Counted from the first letter of the stretch, positions 26,946-36,748 are shown. The stretch is DNA of 64,000 bases from Nocardia tengchongensis (GCF_018362975.1 NZ_CP074371.1:2604001-2668000); one strand, 5' to 3'. Numbers and translations are program-made. Notes: generated by a model from the letters alone, not told the origin.

Positions 26946-27832
26946 CCCACGATTCCGCGCGACACGGCCTGCTGCTGGTGCACGCGCACCCCGACGACGA
27001 GTCCATCACCACCGGCGGCACCATCGCCCACTATCGCCGGCGCGGCGTCCCGGTCACCGTGGTGACCTGCACGCTCGGCGAGGAGGGTGAGGTCATCGGC
27101 GACGAGTACGCGCACCTGGTGGCCGGGTCGGCCGATCAGCTGGGCGGTTACCGGATCGCCGAACTGTCCAGGGCCCTGAACGAATTGGACGTGGACGCAC
27201 CGCATTTCCTGGGCGGCGCGGGCCGCTGGCGGGACTCCGGCATGGCCGGTACGCCGTCGGCGCGCAATCCGCGGGCCTTCGTGAACTCCGGGAACGCGGC
27301 GTCGGACGCGCTGGTGCAGGTGCTGCTGGAGCTGCGGCCGCGGGTGGTGATCGGCTACGACCCGCGCGGCGGGTACGGGCATCCCGATCACATTCGCGCG
27401 CACGAGATCACGATGGCCGCGGTGGACGCCGCCTCGGATTGGGGTTGGACGGTTCCGAAGGTGTACTGGACGGTCACCGACGCCTCCGTGCTGGCGATGC
27501 ACACCGAGGCGTTGAAGCGCCGCACCGTGGATCAGCTGCCGGGTGCGCTGCCGCGCGGCTGGCGGCTGCCGCACGATGGCGAATTGGCTTGTGTCCCGGC
27601 GGAATCGGTGACCACCACGGTGGACGTGTCGGATGTGCTGGCGGCCAAGCGGGCGGCGCTGCGGGCGCACGCCACCCAGGTGACGGTGGCCCCCTCGGGG
27701 CGGGATTTCGCGCTGTCGAACGACGTCGCCCAGCCGGTGCTGCCGGAGGAGCACTACATTCTGGTGCGGGGCGAGCGCGGCCCGCTCGGACCCGACGGTC
27801 GGGAACATGATCTCTTCGGCGGGCTGGAATGA
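26942..27832 (+). CDS. mshB: mycothiol deacetylase MshB
   Basis: From GTG 26942, overlapping the lpqW stop by 4 bp, the product has 296 residues. MshB removes acetyl from GlcNAc-Ins in mycothiol synthesis in the cytoplasm. Zinc ligands are in LLVHAHPDDESITTGG (residues 13-28) and in GGYGHPDHIRAHE near 140. EEGEVIGDEYAHL is family-typical. Length matches MshB. The gene is coupled to lpqW and lies 12 bp before the 52-residue ORF. Confidence 0.95.
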   Translation: MTHDSARHGLLLVHAHPDDESITTGGTIAHYRRRGVPVTVVTCTLGEEGEVIGDEYAHLVAGSADQLGGYRIAELSRALNELDVDAPHFLGGAGRWRDSGMAGTPSARNPRAFVNSGNAASDALVQVLLELRPRVVIGYDPRGGYGHPDHIRAHEITMAAVDAASDWGWTVPKVYWTVTDASVLAMHTEALKRRTVDQLPGALPRGWRLPHDGELACVPAESVTTTVDVSDVLAAKRAALRAHATQVTVAPSGRDFALSNDVAQPVLPEEHYILVRGERGPLGPDGREHDLFGGLE

Positions 27833-27844
27833 GAGACTGAGGCT

Positions 27845-28003
27845 ATGTACAACTGGGACCTCCAGAACGCGATCGCGGCGTTCGTCGAGAGCCAGCGCCC
27901 TTACTTCGAGTGGCAGCACGAGCTGTACCTGTCGGTGCTGTACGGCTTCGTGGACATGCAGAGTCACCTGCTGACGCTGCTCGGTTTCCCGCCGGTGCCG
28001 TGA
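27845..28003 (+). CDS. 52-residue ORF between mshB and the Rv1171-like gene
   Basis: ATG 27845 follows GACTGAGG. The protein begins MYNWDLQNAIAAFVESQRPY, continues FEWQHELYLSVLYGFVDMQS and ends in GFPPVP. It is aromatic and amphipathic and looks like a peripheral membrane or helix-bundle peptide. Its stop overlaps the next start as GTGA, as in lpqW-mshB, so it sits inside a coupled operon. Protein-like composition, spacing and overlap support a real gene. No family is recognised. Confidence 0.6.
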   Translation: MYNWDLQNAIAAFVESQRPYFEWQHELYLSVLYGFVDMQSHLLTLLGFPPVP

Positions 28004-28497
28004 CGGCGGCCGTCGGAGCCCGCTCGGGTGACCCGGTGCTCGGCGCGCGACCCGGCCGCACCGCACTCAATGCGGTGATCGCCGGGCTGCTGCTGATCGA
28101 CGCGGTGATCACGCTCGGACTCGAAGTGCTGTTCCTGCCCATCTACGCCGGGCAGGCCAAGATTCCCGAGCCCGCGCCGGTGCAGGCGGCGGGTTCGCTG
28201 GCGTCGAGCATGACCTCGGGCGCGATCCCGGTGCCGATCGCGGCTTTGGTGGCCGCGGTGGTGAACGTGCTGCTGGTGATGGGCATGGGGGTGGCGACCA
28301 AGCGGATCGGTGTGATGGCGCTGCCGATCCTGGTGTGGGCGTTGGGCTTCCTGATCTGCGCCGGTTTCAGCCCGAGCGGCTACGCGCTGCTGATGGGCGA
28401 CTGGCCGACCATGCTGCTGCTGATCTGCGGATTGTTGCCCGCCGGCATGTACCTCTACTACCGCGCGACCGCGCGCCTGGCCGCCGCCGGAGCCTGA
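28000..28497 (+). CDS. four-helix membrane protein (Rv1171-like)
   Basis: GTG 28000 overlaps the stop of the 52-residue gene by 4 bp and gives 165 residues. A longer frame from 27910 is excluded by that gene. Four hydrophobic segments are visible: LNAVIAGLLLIDAVITLGLE, VPIAALVAAVVNVLLVMGMG, MALPILVWALGFLICAGF and LMGDWPTMLLLICGLLPAGM. It is the positional match of Rv1171, a conserved membrane protein of unknown function. It is the last gene of the lpqW operon. Confidence 0.8.
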   Translation: MTAAVGARSGDPVLGARPGRTALNAVIAGLLLIDAVITLGLEVLFLPIYAGQAKIPEPAPVQAAGSLASSMTSGAIPVPIAALVAAVVNVLLVMGMGVATKRIGVMALPILVWALGFLICAGFSPSGYALLMGDWPTMLLLICGLLPAGMYLYYRATARLAAAGA

Positions 28498-28521
28498 TTC
28501 GCGGTGACCGGAGCCTGATTC
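28487..28521 (+). repeat. 14-bp direct repeat over the operon's last stop codon
   Basis: CCGGAGCCTGATTC occurs at 28487-28500 and again at 28508-28521, 7 bp apart. The first copy contains the stop codon at 28495-28497. It looks like a small tandem duplication of the gene end. Confidence 0.6.
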
Positions 28522-28600
28522 TTCGCGGCCCTGTCACACTTCGCCGTGCTGTCTCGTCCTTCTCATGACTCGCACTCACGATCAGGAACGAGGAAACACC

Positions 28601-29905
28601 ATGGGATTCGACGCACTGCGCAACACCGTCCGGGGCCGTGTTCTGGAATCCGGTGACGCGGACTTCGATCGGGTCGCGCGGCCGTGGAGCCTGGCGGTGA
28701 CCCAGCCGGTGGCCGCCGTGGCCGAGGTCGCCGACGCCGAGGATGTGGCCGCGGTGCTGCGGCACGCGCGCGCCGCCGGATGCCCGGTGGTGGCCCAGCC
28801 GACCGGGCACGGCGCCGCGGGCGGGGTGGAGAACGCGATCCTGGTGCGCACCGGGGCGCTGGACCGGGTCGAGATCGATCCGGTCGCGCGGGTGGCGCGG
28901 GTCGGCGCGGGCGTGCAGTGGGGCCGGGTGCAGGCGGCCGCGGCCGAGCACGGGCTGACCGGTCTGGCGGGCAGCAATCCGGTGGTCGGGGTGACCGGCT
29001 ACACGCTGGGCGGCGGCGCGGGCTGGTTCGCCCGCAAGTTCGGGTGGGCGTCGAACGCGGTGCGCGCCTTCGAGATCGTGGACGCCGATGGCCGCCCGGC
29101 CCGGGTGACCGCGGACAGCGATCCGGACCTGTTCTGGGCATTGTCCGGCGGCGGTGGCGATTTCGCCGTGGTGACCGGCCTGGAGTTCGAGCTGTTCCCG
29201 ATGCCGGCGTTGTACGGCGGCCGTGTCATGTGGCCGGCCGAGCGGCTGCCGGAAGTGTGGGATGCGTTCCGCGCGTTGACTTCCGACGCTCCCGACGAGT
29301 TGTCGGTGTGGTTCCAGCGGTTCCAGTTCCCGCAGTCGCCCGAGATGGTGGCCCTCGATGTCGCTTACCTGGGTGGCCCCGGTGAAGGTGCGGAGCTGGT
29401 GTCGGTGCTGGACCGGATCGGGGGAGCGGTCGCGGACAAGCGCGGGGCGCTGTCGGTCGCGGACATCGGCGACATCACCTCCGAGCCGACCGATCCCAGC
29501 CCGGCCATCGGCCGCACCGAACTGCTGCCCGCGCTGACCCCGGAGGCGGAGAAGATCCTGCTCGGCGAATCCGTTGCGCCACTGGCCAATATCCAGGTGC
29601 GGCACCTGGGCGGCGCGCTGGCCGGGCCCGCGGCGGGTGCGCGCGGCCCGCTCGGCGAGGGCTATCTCGTCTACCTGCTGGGCCTGGGGCTGCCGCAGCT
29701 GCGTGAGGCGGTGCACGCCAAGCTGAGCACGTTCGGCACGCAGCTGAGCGGTCAGATCAGCGGGAGCAAGCCGTTCACGTTCCTGGCTCCGGGCGAGTCG
29801 GCGGCCGCGGCCTTCGACCCGGCGACCCTGGACCGCCTGCGCGCCATCAAGCGAGACCGTGACCCGCACAACGTGATTCGCGCCAACTACCCGGTGCTCG
29901 GCTGA
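28601..29905 (+). CDS. FAD-binding oxidoreductase (PCMH/BBE-like)
   Basis: ATG 28601 has GAGGAAA upstream and gives about 434 residues; the open frame extends to 28565. The PCMH-type FAD domain is seen in VAQPTGHGAAGGVENAIL, RVGAGVQWGRVQAAAAEHG, GVTGYTLGGGAGWFARKFG and FWALSGGGGDFAVVTGLEF. The C-terminal berberine-bridge end LRAIKRDRDPHNVIRANYPV is present. The usual second flavinylation His/Cys pair is not evident; Gly-His-Gly near the start may hold the single covalent link. The substrate is unknown. It is convergent with the PH-domain pair. Confidence 0.8.
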   Translation: MGFDALRNTVRGRVLESGDADFDRVARPWSLAVTQPVAAVAEVADAEDVAAVLRHARAAGCPVVAQPTGHGAAGGVENAILVRTGALDRVEIDPVARVARVGAGVQWGRVQAAAAEHGLTGLAGSNPVVGVTGYTLGGGAGWFARKFGWASNAVRAFEIVDADGRPARVTADSDPDLFWALSGGGGDFAVVTGLEFELFPMPALYGGRVMWPAERLPEVWDAFRALTSDAPDELSVWFQRFQFPQSPEMVALDVAYLGGPGEGAELVSVLDRIGGAVADKRGALSVADIGDITSEPTDPSPAIGRTELLPALTPEAEKILLGESVAPLANIQVRHLGGALAGPAAGARGPLGEGYLVYLLGLGLPQLREAVHAKLSTFGTQLSGQISGSKPFTFLAPGESAAAAFDPATLDRLRAIKRDRDPHNVIRANYPVLG

Positions 29906-29911
29906 CCCGGC

Positions 29912-31515
29912 TCACCGGCCGGCCGGGACCCCGAGTTGTCCCGGCGTGACGGCCTCGATGAGCTCCCATGCCTGGGCCAGCGGCAGGTCGATGACGTGGT
30001 ACCGCTTCTTGCCCGCCGCCGAGGCCGCTACCACGGTGGCGACGCCCGCGCGGCGCTGGAAGAAGGTCTGGCGCACGGTCCAGCCGATGACGCCGGGCGC
30101 CTCGAGGCAGTCGCGGTCCCGGTCCAGGCAGCCGCTGCGGGTGATGAGCCAGGCCGGATTGCCGTCGGCGGCGGGCAGCACGGCGTGGCCGAGGCCGCGG
30201 TAGCGATCCCACGCGAGGGCGACGGCGAACGGCACCGCGACCACCAGCACGACCCACACCCAGGTCGGGATTTGGCCTCCCGCAAGGGAAATGGCGAGCA
30301 TGACCACCGCCGCGGCCGCGAGCGGACCCAGCGCGCGAGTGTAGCGGCGGCGGTGCGCCGCCGGCCCGTGCGGGCGCAGCGGCACGGTGACCAGTGCCGG
30401 GGCCGGCGGCTGGGCCCGGGCGGTCCCCAGCAGGTGGGCCAGGGTGGCGTGGACGGCGGTGCGCGGGGCCTGCGGCAGGATCTTCTGGCGCGGGCTGGTG
30501 CCGGTCATGATGGCCTCGAGCTCGGCGGCGCGGGCCAGGCGCAGCAGCAGCGGCTCGTTGACGGTGGCGCCGCGCAGGCGGGCCAGGTCGAGGGTGGTCT
30601 GGCGGGTGGTGAACAGGCCGTGGCGGATGGTGAGGGTCTTGCCGTCGTCGAGGACCTGCAGGCCGAACCAGGTCATCAGGTAGCGGGCGCAGGCGGCCAC
30701 GCTGACCACGACCACGAGCAGCACCACGAGCAGGGCCATCACCCCGGCGATGACGCCCGCGCTGCGGTGGCCGACGTCCTGGACGGTGCCGGACTTCAGG
30801 AAGATCTGCGCGAAGCCGTACTGGAACGCCAGACCCACGACCGGGGCGACGATCGCGAAGCCGGTCAGCGAGAGTGGCGCGTAGCGCACCCAATCCGGTT
30901 GCCAGCGTGCGATTTCCACGGCAGGGCCGTTCGGTGTCGTACCGGGCGTGGCCGTTTCGGGCGTGATCGCCGGTGCGTCGGCGGTTTCGGCGCCCCCGCG
31001 GGTGTGGGCGAGCAGCGCGGTCCGCAGCTGCGGCACCAGTTTCGCGTCCAGGGAGTCCAGTTTGAACTGTTCCCGCTTGTCCACGTGCTGCCCGGTGCCG
31101 ATGGACAGCACCGCCAGTCCGAGCGCCCGGTGCAGCAGGTCGGCTTCCACGTCCACCGAGCGAACCCGGTTGCGCGGCACCGACAGTCGTTTGCGCTGGA
31201 TCAGCCCGGTGCGCAGTTCCACCCGGTCGCCGGTGATGCGGTAGGTGGTGGTGAACCAGCGGGTGAGCGCGATGGCCACGATGACCGCGACGACGGTGAG
31301 GCTCCACAGCGGGTTGTCGGCGCGGGCCCCGGCGACCAGGGTGGCGATCAGTACCGGAATGAATCGGATGAGTTCGGTGACCGGGTGTACCAGCAGCATC
31401 CGTTTGTCGAGGCGCTGCCAGGTCTCGCCGGCCGCTGCGGCGGCCCCGGGAGCGGCGAAAGCTGTTCCGTCGGATAGGAATCCGAGTAGATGTTCGGATC
31501 CTGGTGCGGCGGCAT
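29912..31515 (-). CDS. PH-domain membrane protein (YdbT-like), with one apparent frameshift
   Basis: ATG 31515 lies 2 bp after the stop of the upstream PH gene (TGAGCATG). Its first 30 residues, MPPHQDPNIYSDSYPTEQLS, run in one frame. Near 31425-31435 the frame must change to reach ETWQRLDKRMLLVHPVTEL and the rest. One missing base explains this, giving about 534 residues. The protein has several membrane segments and two or three bacterial PH (bPH2) domains, for example TTTYRITGDRVELRTGLIQ and RVRSVDVEADLLHRALGLAV. Without correction the coding frame starts at 31399. Such YdbS/YdbT pairs are common in Gram-positives; function is unknown. Confidence 0.75.
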
Positions 31516-31517
31516 GC

Positions 31518-32033
31518 TCACGTGGCGTCTCCCCGGTGCCGGGCGGCGATGGCGGTCAGCTGGGTGACGGTGTCCCGGGCGTCAGCCAGCGCGAGCGCGC
31601 TGATGTGCACAGCTCCCGCCGAGGAGGCGGTGGTGACGGTGACGGTGGCCAGTCCGAGCACCCGCTCGAGGGGGCCGCGGTAGGTGTCGACCGTCTGTAC
31701 CCGGGTGATCGGCGCGACCCGGCTCTCCTGGGTGAACCATCCGGTCCGGGTGTAGACGGCTTCGTCGGTGATCTCCCACCGATGCACCGCGTACCGCCAC
31801 AGCGGGACCACCACGATGCTGAAAACCGCTGCGAGGAGCACGATTCCGAGTACCAGACCCTGTAACCCGCGCCGGTGCGTGTCGAACAGCGCCCAGATCC
31901 CGACCCCGAGGATCGGCACCACCCAGGACAGGGCGGCGCTCAGCGCCCACAGCAGTTTGGCGCGGGGGCTGGGCCGCCGGGCCGGGTCGGCCAGCAGGCC
32001 GCCGGGAGCGAGGGGCTGGGACATGACGCCCAT
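31518..32033 (-). CDS. PH-domain membrane protein (YdbS-like)
   Basis: The 171-residue product has two transmembrane segments (LWALSAALSWVVPILGVGIW and GLVLGIVLLAAVFSIVVVPL), then a bPH2 domain: RWEITDEAVYTRTGWFTQES, RVAPITRVQTVDTYRGPLER and GLATVTVTTASSAGAVHISA. Its stop almost touches the start of the larger PH gene, so the two are coupled and probably form a complex. Confidence 0.85.
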   Translation of the reverse strand: MGVMSQPLAPGGLLADPARRPSPRAKLLWALSAALSWVVPILGVGIWALFDTHRRGLQGLVLGIVLLAAVFSIVVVPLWRYAVHRWEITDEAVYTRTGWFTQESRVAPITRVQTVDTYRGPLERVLGLATVTVTTASSAGAVHISALALADARDTVTQLTAIAARHRGDAT

Positions 32034-32112
32034 GCTTGCATGAATCGGGCCGCGGAGGCGGTTGTTGAGTCCGAGAACCGGACGCCCGGTTCCGCCGCCG
32101 CGGCGGGGCCCG

Positions 32113-33606
32113 CTACTTGGGCGTGATCCGGTAGAGCCCGGTGGTGGTGCCCTGGTACTGGATGCGGCCGGGGGCGATGGTGCCGACCATTTCGAGGGTG
32201 TCGTTGACCGTGGTGGCGCCGACGAACTGCTCGGAGTCGACCTTGCCGGTGTTGGCGTCGATCACCGCGAAGCTGTAGTTGTCGGTGACGCCGGCGCTGC
32301 CGCTGCCCAGGCCCGCGCTGCCGCTGCCGAGGGCACTGCTGCCACTGCCCAGCGCGCTGCTGCCGCTGCCGAGCAGCGAGTGCCGGGTGAATGTGTAGAT
32401 CTTGCCGTCGGCCACCGACAGTCGCGGCACCGCCGAGGACGGCACGGTGTTGGTCCACACCACCGTGCAACCGGACCCGGTGACGTCGATTCGGGTCATC
32501 CCACCCGACACCGGTGCACTGGCGGGCTGGCTGGTGCCGGCGTTGGGCGGCAGCGCGGGGTAGGGGTACCCGTAGGTGCTGGCCACGAACACGCTGTTGC
32601 CGGACCCGATGGGGGAGTTCTCGGTGCCGTCGATGGCGGGCACCGAGCAGATCGGCGCGCCGGTCGCGGTGCTGTAGACGAGCAGGTTCTCCTTGGTGGC
32701 CGCGTTGTCGGTGATGGCCAGGTATTCGGTGCCGTCGCCGGGGCCGAAGAAGGTCGGGGTGGCGCCGGTGCCCCAGCTGAGCTGGCCGGGCTTGCGGGCG
32801 GGGCCGCGGTCGTAGGCCTGCCGCCAGACGATCTGCGGGTTGCCGCCACCGTCCACATTCAGCAGGTAGAGCGCGTGGTCGGTGGCGACGGCCATGCCCT
32901 GGGGTCCGGTGGCGATGCTGTTGGCGACGTTCTCGCCGGGGGCGAGCACGATCGAGTGCGCGGTGCCGTCGGTGTTGACGAATCCGGCGGCCGCGCCGTC
33001 GGTGGCGAACCACACCCGGCCCTGGTAGTCGGGGGAGACCGAGCTGACCGCGTCGCAGTCGCCGCCGCCGCAGTGGCCGGTGACCGCCTGTGTCACATCG
33101 GTTTTCGAGGCGATGGACAGCGACCACTTGCCGTCGGAGCCGCGCTGGTGCCCGATCCGCAGCAGGTTGCCCGAGCCGTCGACGGTGACCATCTGGTCGT
33201 GGTTGTCGAGGTAGGCGTAGACGCCGCCGAGCAGGCTGCCCTTGGTGAGGTCGAGACTGGCGAGGGTGTTGCCGTTGCTCGGGTCGAGCAGCAGCACCTT
33301 GGGCGCGCGGTCGGTGATCTTCGTGCACAGCGCCTGGGGCAGGCCGTCGGCGCCCTGCAGGATGGTCGGGCAGGCCGCGGCTTGCTCGTGGAAGTCGGCG
33401 TGGACGCCGCCGGTGCCGACGCCGGGGAGTGGCGTGGTGTCGGAGGCTTCGGAGTCGCCGTGCATGGTCGCGGTGCCCACCGGTCCCAGATACGGATTGG
33501 CCGGTGGCACCGGTCCGAAGGCGGACGCGGTACTGGTGGCGATGGTGAGCAGGGCGGTGGCGCCGAGGCCGGCGACGACGGCGGCACGTCGGATTTGCGC
33601 GAGCAC
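32113..33606 (-). CDS. secreted propeller-like protein with GSGSSAL repeats
   Basis: GTG 33606, after AGGGAGAGA, gives 497 residues (frames further upstream are unsupported). A signal peptide, RRAAVVAGLGATALLTIATS, is followed by TASA. The mature part has repeated beta motifs with VLLLDPSNGNTLASLDL, GVYAYLDNHDQMVTVDGSGN and YLLNVDGGGNPQIVWRQAYD, which suggest a PQQ-like beta-propeller. Near residue 425 is an insert LLGSGSSALGSGSSALGSGS, then AGLGSGSAG, five copies of a 6-residue unit. Several Cys (CGGGDCD and others) may form disulphides. Function is unknown; extracellular location is clear. Confidence 0.7.
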   Translation of the reverse strand: MLAQIRRAAVVAGLGATALLTIATSTASAFGPVPPANPYLGPVGTATMHGDSEASDTTPLPGVGTGGVHADFHEQAAACPTILQGADGLPQALCTKITDRAPKVLLLDPSNGNTLASLDLTKGSLLGGVYAYLDNHDQMVTVDGSGNLLRIGHQRGSDGKWSLSIASKTDVTQAVTGHCGGGDCDAVSSVSPDYQGRVWFATDGAAAGFVNTDGTAHSIVLAPGENVANSIATGPQGMAVATDHALYLLNVDGGGNPQIVWRQAYDRGPARKPGQLSWGTGATPTFFGPGDGTEYLAITDNAATKENLLVYSTATGAPICSVPAIDGTENSPIGSGNSVFVASTYGYPYPALPPNAGTSQPASAPVSGGMTRIDVTGSGCTVVWTNTVPSSAVPRLSVADGKIYTFTRHSLLGSGSSALGSGSSALGSGSAGLGSGSAGVTDNYSFAVIDANTGKVDSEQFVGATTVNDTLEMVGTIAPGRIQYQGTTTGLYRITPK

Positions 33607-33793
33607 GAGGATCTCTCCCTTTTCTGCTGGGAAGTAGTCGCCCGCGAGGCTATAGCCATCGGTACCGAGGTTTGAATAGATGTACTCGAGGATGCAAGTA
33701 ATTGCATCGGAATAACCCCGGCCCGGTCGCAGGTTGCGTCGTTGCATGGCACCCGAGTCGGATCAGCGGGATGGATGGCGCATGATCGAGGAC

Positions 33794-35146
33794 GTGACGG
33801 ATCTACCCAACCCGAGCCTGCCGCGCCCGCCCCGGGAGTCGGCGCCGCCGGACGCCCCGGCGATGCGGAGCGCGCTGCGCCGGGCCCGGGACGGTGCGGC
33901 GCTCGAACTCGACGACGCGGTGGTGCTGCTGCACGCGCGCGGCGCCGACCTCGTGGAGCTGTGCGAGTCGGCCGCGCGGGTGCGCGACGCCGGGCTGCGG
34001 GCGTCCGGGTACGCGGGCGAGACCCTGCCGATCACCTACTCGCGCAAGGTGTTCATCCCGATCACGCACCTGTGCCGCGACCGCTGCCACTACTGCACCT
34101 TCGTCACCGTGCCCGGCAAGCTGCGCGCGCAGGGCAAGGGCATGTACATGGAGCCCTGGGAGATCGTGGAGGTCGCCCGGCAGGGCGCCGAACTCGGTTG
34201 CAAGGAAGCGCTTTTCACCCTCGGTGACCGTCCCGAAGAGCGCTGGCCCGAGGCCCGGCAGTGGCTCGACGAGCGCGGCTACGACTCCACCCTGGACTAC
34301 ATCCGCGCCATGGCGATCCGGGTGCTGGAGGAGACCGGTCTGCTGCCGCACCTGAATCCGGGCGTGATGAGCGCGCAGGAGCTGGCGCGGCTCAAGCCGG
34401 TGTCGCCGTCGATGGGCATGATGCTGGAGACCACCTCGACGCGGCTGTTCACCGAACCCGGTCAGGCGCACTACGGTTCGCCGGACAAGGATCCGGCGGT
34501 GCGGTTGCGCGCCCTGCACGATGCCGGGCAGCTGTCGGTGCCGTTCACCACCGGCATTCTGGTGGGCATCGGGGAGACCATCGTCGAGCGCGCCGAGTCG
34601 ATCATGGCGATTCGCCAGGTGCACAAGGCTTTCGGGCACGTGCAGGAGGTGATCGTGCAGAACTTCCTGGCCAAGCAGGACACCGCCATGCGGCACAGCC
34701 CGGATGCGGGGATGGAGGAGTTCCGCGCCGCCATCGCGGTGACCCGGCTGGTGATGGGCCCGGAGATGCGCATCCAGGCCCCGCCGAACCTGGTGTCGCT
34801 GGAGGAGTGCCGGGCGCTGCTGGGCGCGGGCATCGATGATTGGGGTGGGGTGTCGCCGTTGACCCCCGACCACGTGAACCCGGAACGGCCCTGGCCGAAC
34901 CTGGACACCCTGGCCCGGATCACCGCCGACTGCGGGTATGTACTGACCGAGCGCATCACCGCCCATCCGCGGTACGCGCTGGCGGGGGAGCCCTGGATCG
35001 ATCCGCGCATCGCCGACCATGTTGCCGCGCTGCTGGATCCGGTGACCGGGCTGGCCGCCGATATGAATCCGAAGGGCCTGCCGTGGCAGGACTGGGAGGA
35101 GATCGGCGAGCCGGGCCGGGCCGCTGAGGTGGCAGCCGGTAGTTAG
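33794..35146 (+). CDS. cofG: CofG-type FO synthase subunit (N-terminal half of FbiC only)
   Basis: From GTG 33794 (ATG 33782 also possible) the product has about 450 residues. It is a radical SAM enzyme for 7,8-didemethyl-8-hydroxy-5-deazariboflavin, the F420 chromophore. The 4Fe-4S motif is [11 protein letters not shown] (CxxxCxxC), then [36 protein letters not shown] and the end [13 protein letters not shown]. In most actinomycetes this is fused to CofH as FbiC of about 850 residues. Here the reading ends at 35146, where CofH should begin, and only about 90 bp separate it from fdxC. A CofH partner must be elsewhere if F420 is made. Confidence 0.85.
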   Translation: MTDLPNPSLPRPPRESAPPDAPAMRSALRRARDGAALELDDAVVLLHARGADLVELCESAARVRDAGLRASGYAGETLPITYSRKVFIPITHLCRDRCHYCTFVTVPGKLRAQGKGMYMEPWEIVEVARQGAELGCKEALFTLGDRPEERWPEARQWLDERGYDSTLDYIRAMAIRVLEETGLLPHLNPGVMSAQELARLKPVSPSMGMMLETTSTRLFTEPGQAHYGSPDKDPAVRLRALHDAGQLSVPFTTGILVGIGETIVERAESIMAIRQVHKAFGHVQEVIVQNFLAKQDTAMRHSPDAGMEEFRAAIAVTRLVMGPEMRIQAPPNLVSLEECRALLGAGIDDWGGVSPLTPDHVNPERPWPNLDTLARITADCGYVLTERITAHPRYALAGEPWIDPRIADHVAALLDPVTGLAADMNPKGLPWQDWEEIGEPGRAAEVAAGS

Positions 35147-35238
35147 GGCAGGCTTGGCAAGAGTAATGTTGGCTGGCCGGGATAGGGTTTCGCCGGGCGG
35201 AGATTTCCCTCAGGTGTGGACAGACTAGGAGAGCGGCA

Positions 35239-35562
35239 GTGCCGTACATCATCGCTGAACCGTGCGTTGACGTGAAGGACAAGGCGTGCATCGAGGAATG
35301 CCCCGTGGACTGCATCTACGAGGGTGGCCGCATGCTGTACATCCAACCCGACGAGTGCGTGGACTGTGGTGCGTGTGAGCCGGTCTGCCCGGTGGAGGCC
35401 ATCTTCTACGAAGACGACACCCCGGATCAGTGGAGCGGTTACGTGAACGCCAACGTCGAGTTCTTCGACGACCTGGGTTCCCCGGGCGGCGCCACCAAGG
35501 TCGGCAAGGTCGACTTCGACCCGCCGTTCATCGCCGCGCTGCCGCCCATGGCCGGAGAGTAG
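35239..35562 (+). CDS. fdxC: 7Fe-8S ferredoxin
   Basis: GTG 35239 follows AGGAGAG. The 107-residue protein has the two cluster motifs of actinobacterial FdxA/FdxC: CVDVKDKACIEECPVDC, which binds a 3Fe-4S cluster and shares Cys with the second site, and CVDCGACEPVCPVEAI for 4Fe-4S. The C-terminal extension is family-typical. It carries low-potential electrons in the cytoplasm, probably to P450s or related enzymes. It lies 9 bp before dapC, as in Rv1177-Rv1178. Confidence 0.95.
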   Translation: MPYIIAEPCVDVKDKACIEECPVDCIYEGGRMLYIQPDECVDCGACEPVCPVEAIFYEDDTPDQWSGYVNANVEFFDDLGSPGGATKVGKVDFDPPFIAALPPMAGE

Positions 35563-35571
35563 GCAGAGCTC

Positions 35572-36678
35572 TTGACCGCGCGTGGCCGGGTCAGCGCTCT
35601 GCTGCCCGATTTTCCCTGGGACACCATCGCTTCGGTGAAGGCGAAGGCCGCTTCGCATCCCGACGGCCTCGTCGACCTCTCGGTCGGAACCCCGGTCGAT
35701 CCGGTGGATCCGCTGATCCGCGAGGCGCTTTCGTCGGTGGCGGAGGTGCCCGGCTACCCGACCACGCACGGGACGCCCGAATTGCGCGAAGCCGTCGTCT
35801 CGGCGCTGAAGCGGCGATTCGGGATCACGGGGGTGGACCCGGCGGCGGTGCTGCCGGCCATCGGCACCAAGGAGCTCATCGCGGGGCTGCCGCGGCTGCT
35901 GGGGCTGGGTGCACAGGACCTGGTGGTCATCCCCGAGGTCGCGTACCCGACCTACGAGGTGGGCGCACTGCTGGCCGGCACCCGCTACCTGCGCGCCGAC
36001 AGCACGGTGGCACTGGGTCCGGAGCGGCCCGCACTGATCTTCCTCAATTCGCCGTCGAACCCGACCGGCAAGGTGCTCGGCATCGACCACCTGCGCAAGG
36101 TGGTGCGGTTCGCTCGCGAGCGCGGGGCCGTGGTGGCCTCCGACGAGTGCTACCTGGGCCTGGCCTGGGAGGGCCGCGCGGTCTCGATCCTCGATCCCGA
36201 GGTGTGCGACGGTGACCACACCGGCCTGCTGGCCATCCACTCGCTGTCCAAGACCTCGAATCTGGCCAGTTACCGGGCCGGTTTCGTGACCGGTGATCCG
36301 GAGCTGGTGGCGGAGTTGCTCGAGGTGCGCAAGCACTCCGGCATGATGCTGCCCTACCCGATCCAGGCGGCCATGACGGCGGCCCTCGGCGACGATGCGC
36401 ACGAGGTCCAGCAAAAGGACCGCTACCGCGCGCGCCGGGTGGTGCTGCGAGATGCGCTGCAGCGCGCCGGATTCCGGATCGACGACTCCGAGGCCGGGCT
36501 GTACCTGTGGTCGACCCGTGACGAGCCGTGCCGCACGACGCTGGATTGGCTGGCCGAGCGCGGCATCCTGGCGGCCCCGGGCGAGTTCTACGGGCCGCGC
36601 GGGAATCAGCATGTGCGCATTGCCCTCACCGCCACCGACGAGCGCATCGCCACCGCGGCTGATCGTCTGACCAGCTGA
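35572..36678 (+). CDS. dapC: succinyldiaminopimelate transaminase DapC
   Basis: The TTG at 35572 is the most likely start, giving 368 residues. The enzyme is a class I PLP aminotransferase that makes N-succinyl-L,L-DAP in lysine and cell-wall synthesis. Residues GYPTTHGTPELREAV, FLNSPSNPTGKVL, SDECYLGLAWEG and the PLP lysine motif HSLSKTSNLASYRAGF (Lys about 228) are present. The position after fdxC equals Rv1178. The rest of the pathway, dapD and dapE, is at 46-48 kb. Confidence 0.9.
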   Translation: MTARGRVSALLPDFPWDTIASVKAKAASHPDGLVDLSVGTPVDPVDPLIREALSSVAEVPGYPTTHGTPELREAVVSALKRRFGITGVDPAAVLPAIGTKELIAGLPRLLGLGAQDLVVIPEVAYPTYEVGALLAGTRYLRADSTVALGPERPALIFLNSPSNPTGKVLGIDHLRKVVRFARERGAVVASDECYLGLAWEGRAVSILDPEVCDGDHTGLLAIHSLSKTSNLASYRAGFVTGDPELVAELLEVRKHSGMMLPYPIQAAMTAALGDDAHEVQQKDRYRARRVVLRDALQRAGFRIDDSEAGLYLWSTRDEPCRTTLDWLAERGILAAPGEFYGPRGNQHVRIALTATDERIATAADRLTS

Positions 36679-36748
36679 TTTTCGGTTACCCGGGGCCCCG
36701 TGATACCGTCTACGACGTTGCGAGGCCCGGTGGCCGAGCAATTCGTAA

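Noticed and set aside
25931..28066. 711-codon minus-strand frame
   Set aside because: Antisense of lpqW, mshB and the two small downstream genes; it has no recognisable domain.
32280..32390. GC-rich direct repeats as a mobile element trace
   Set aside because: They encode in-frame GSGSSAL units in the secreted protein and have no flanking duplication.
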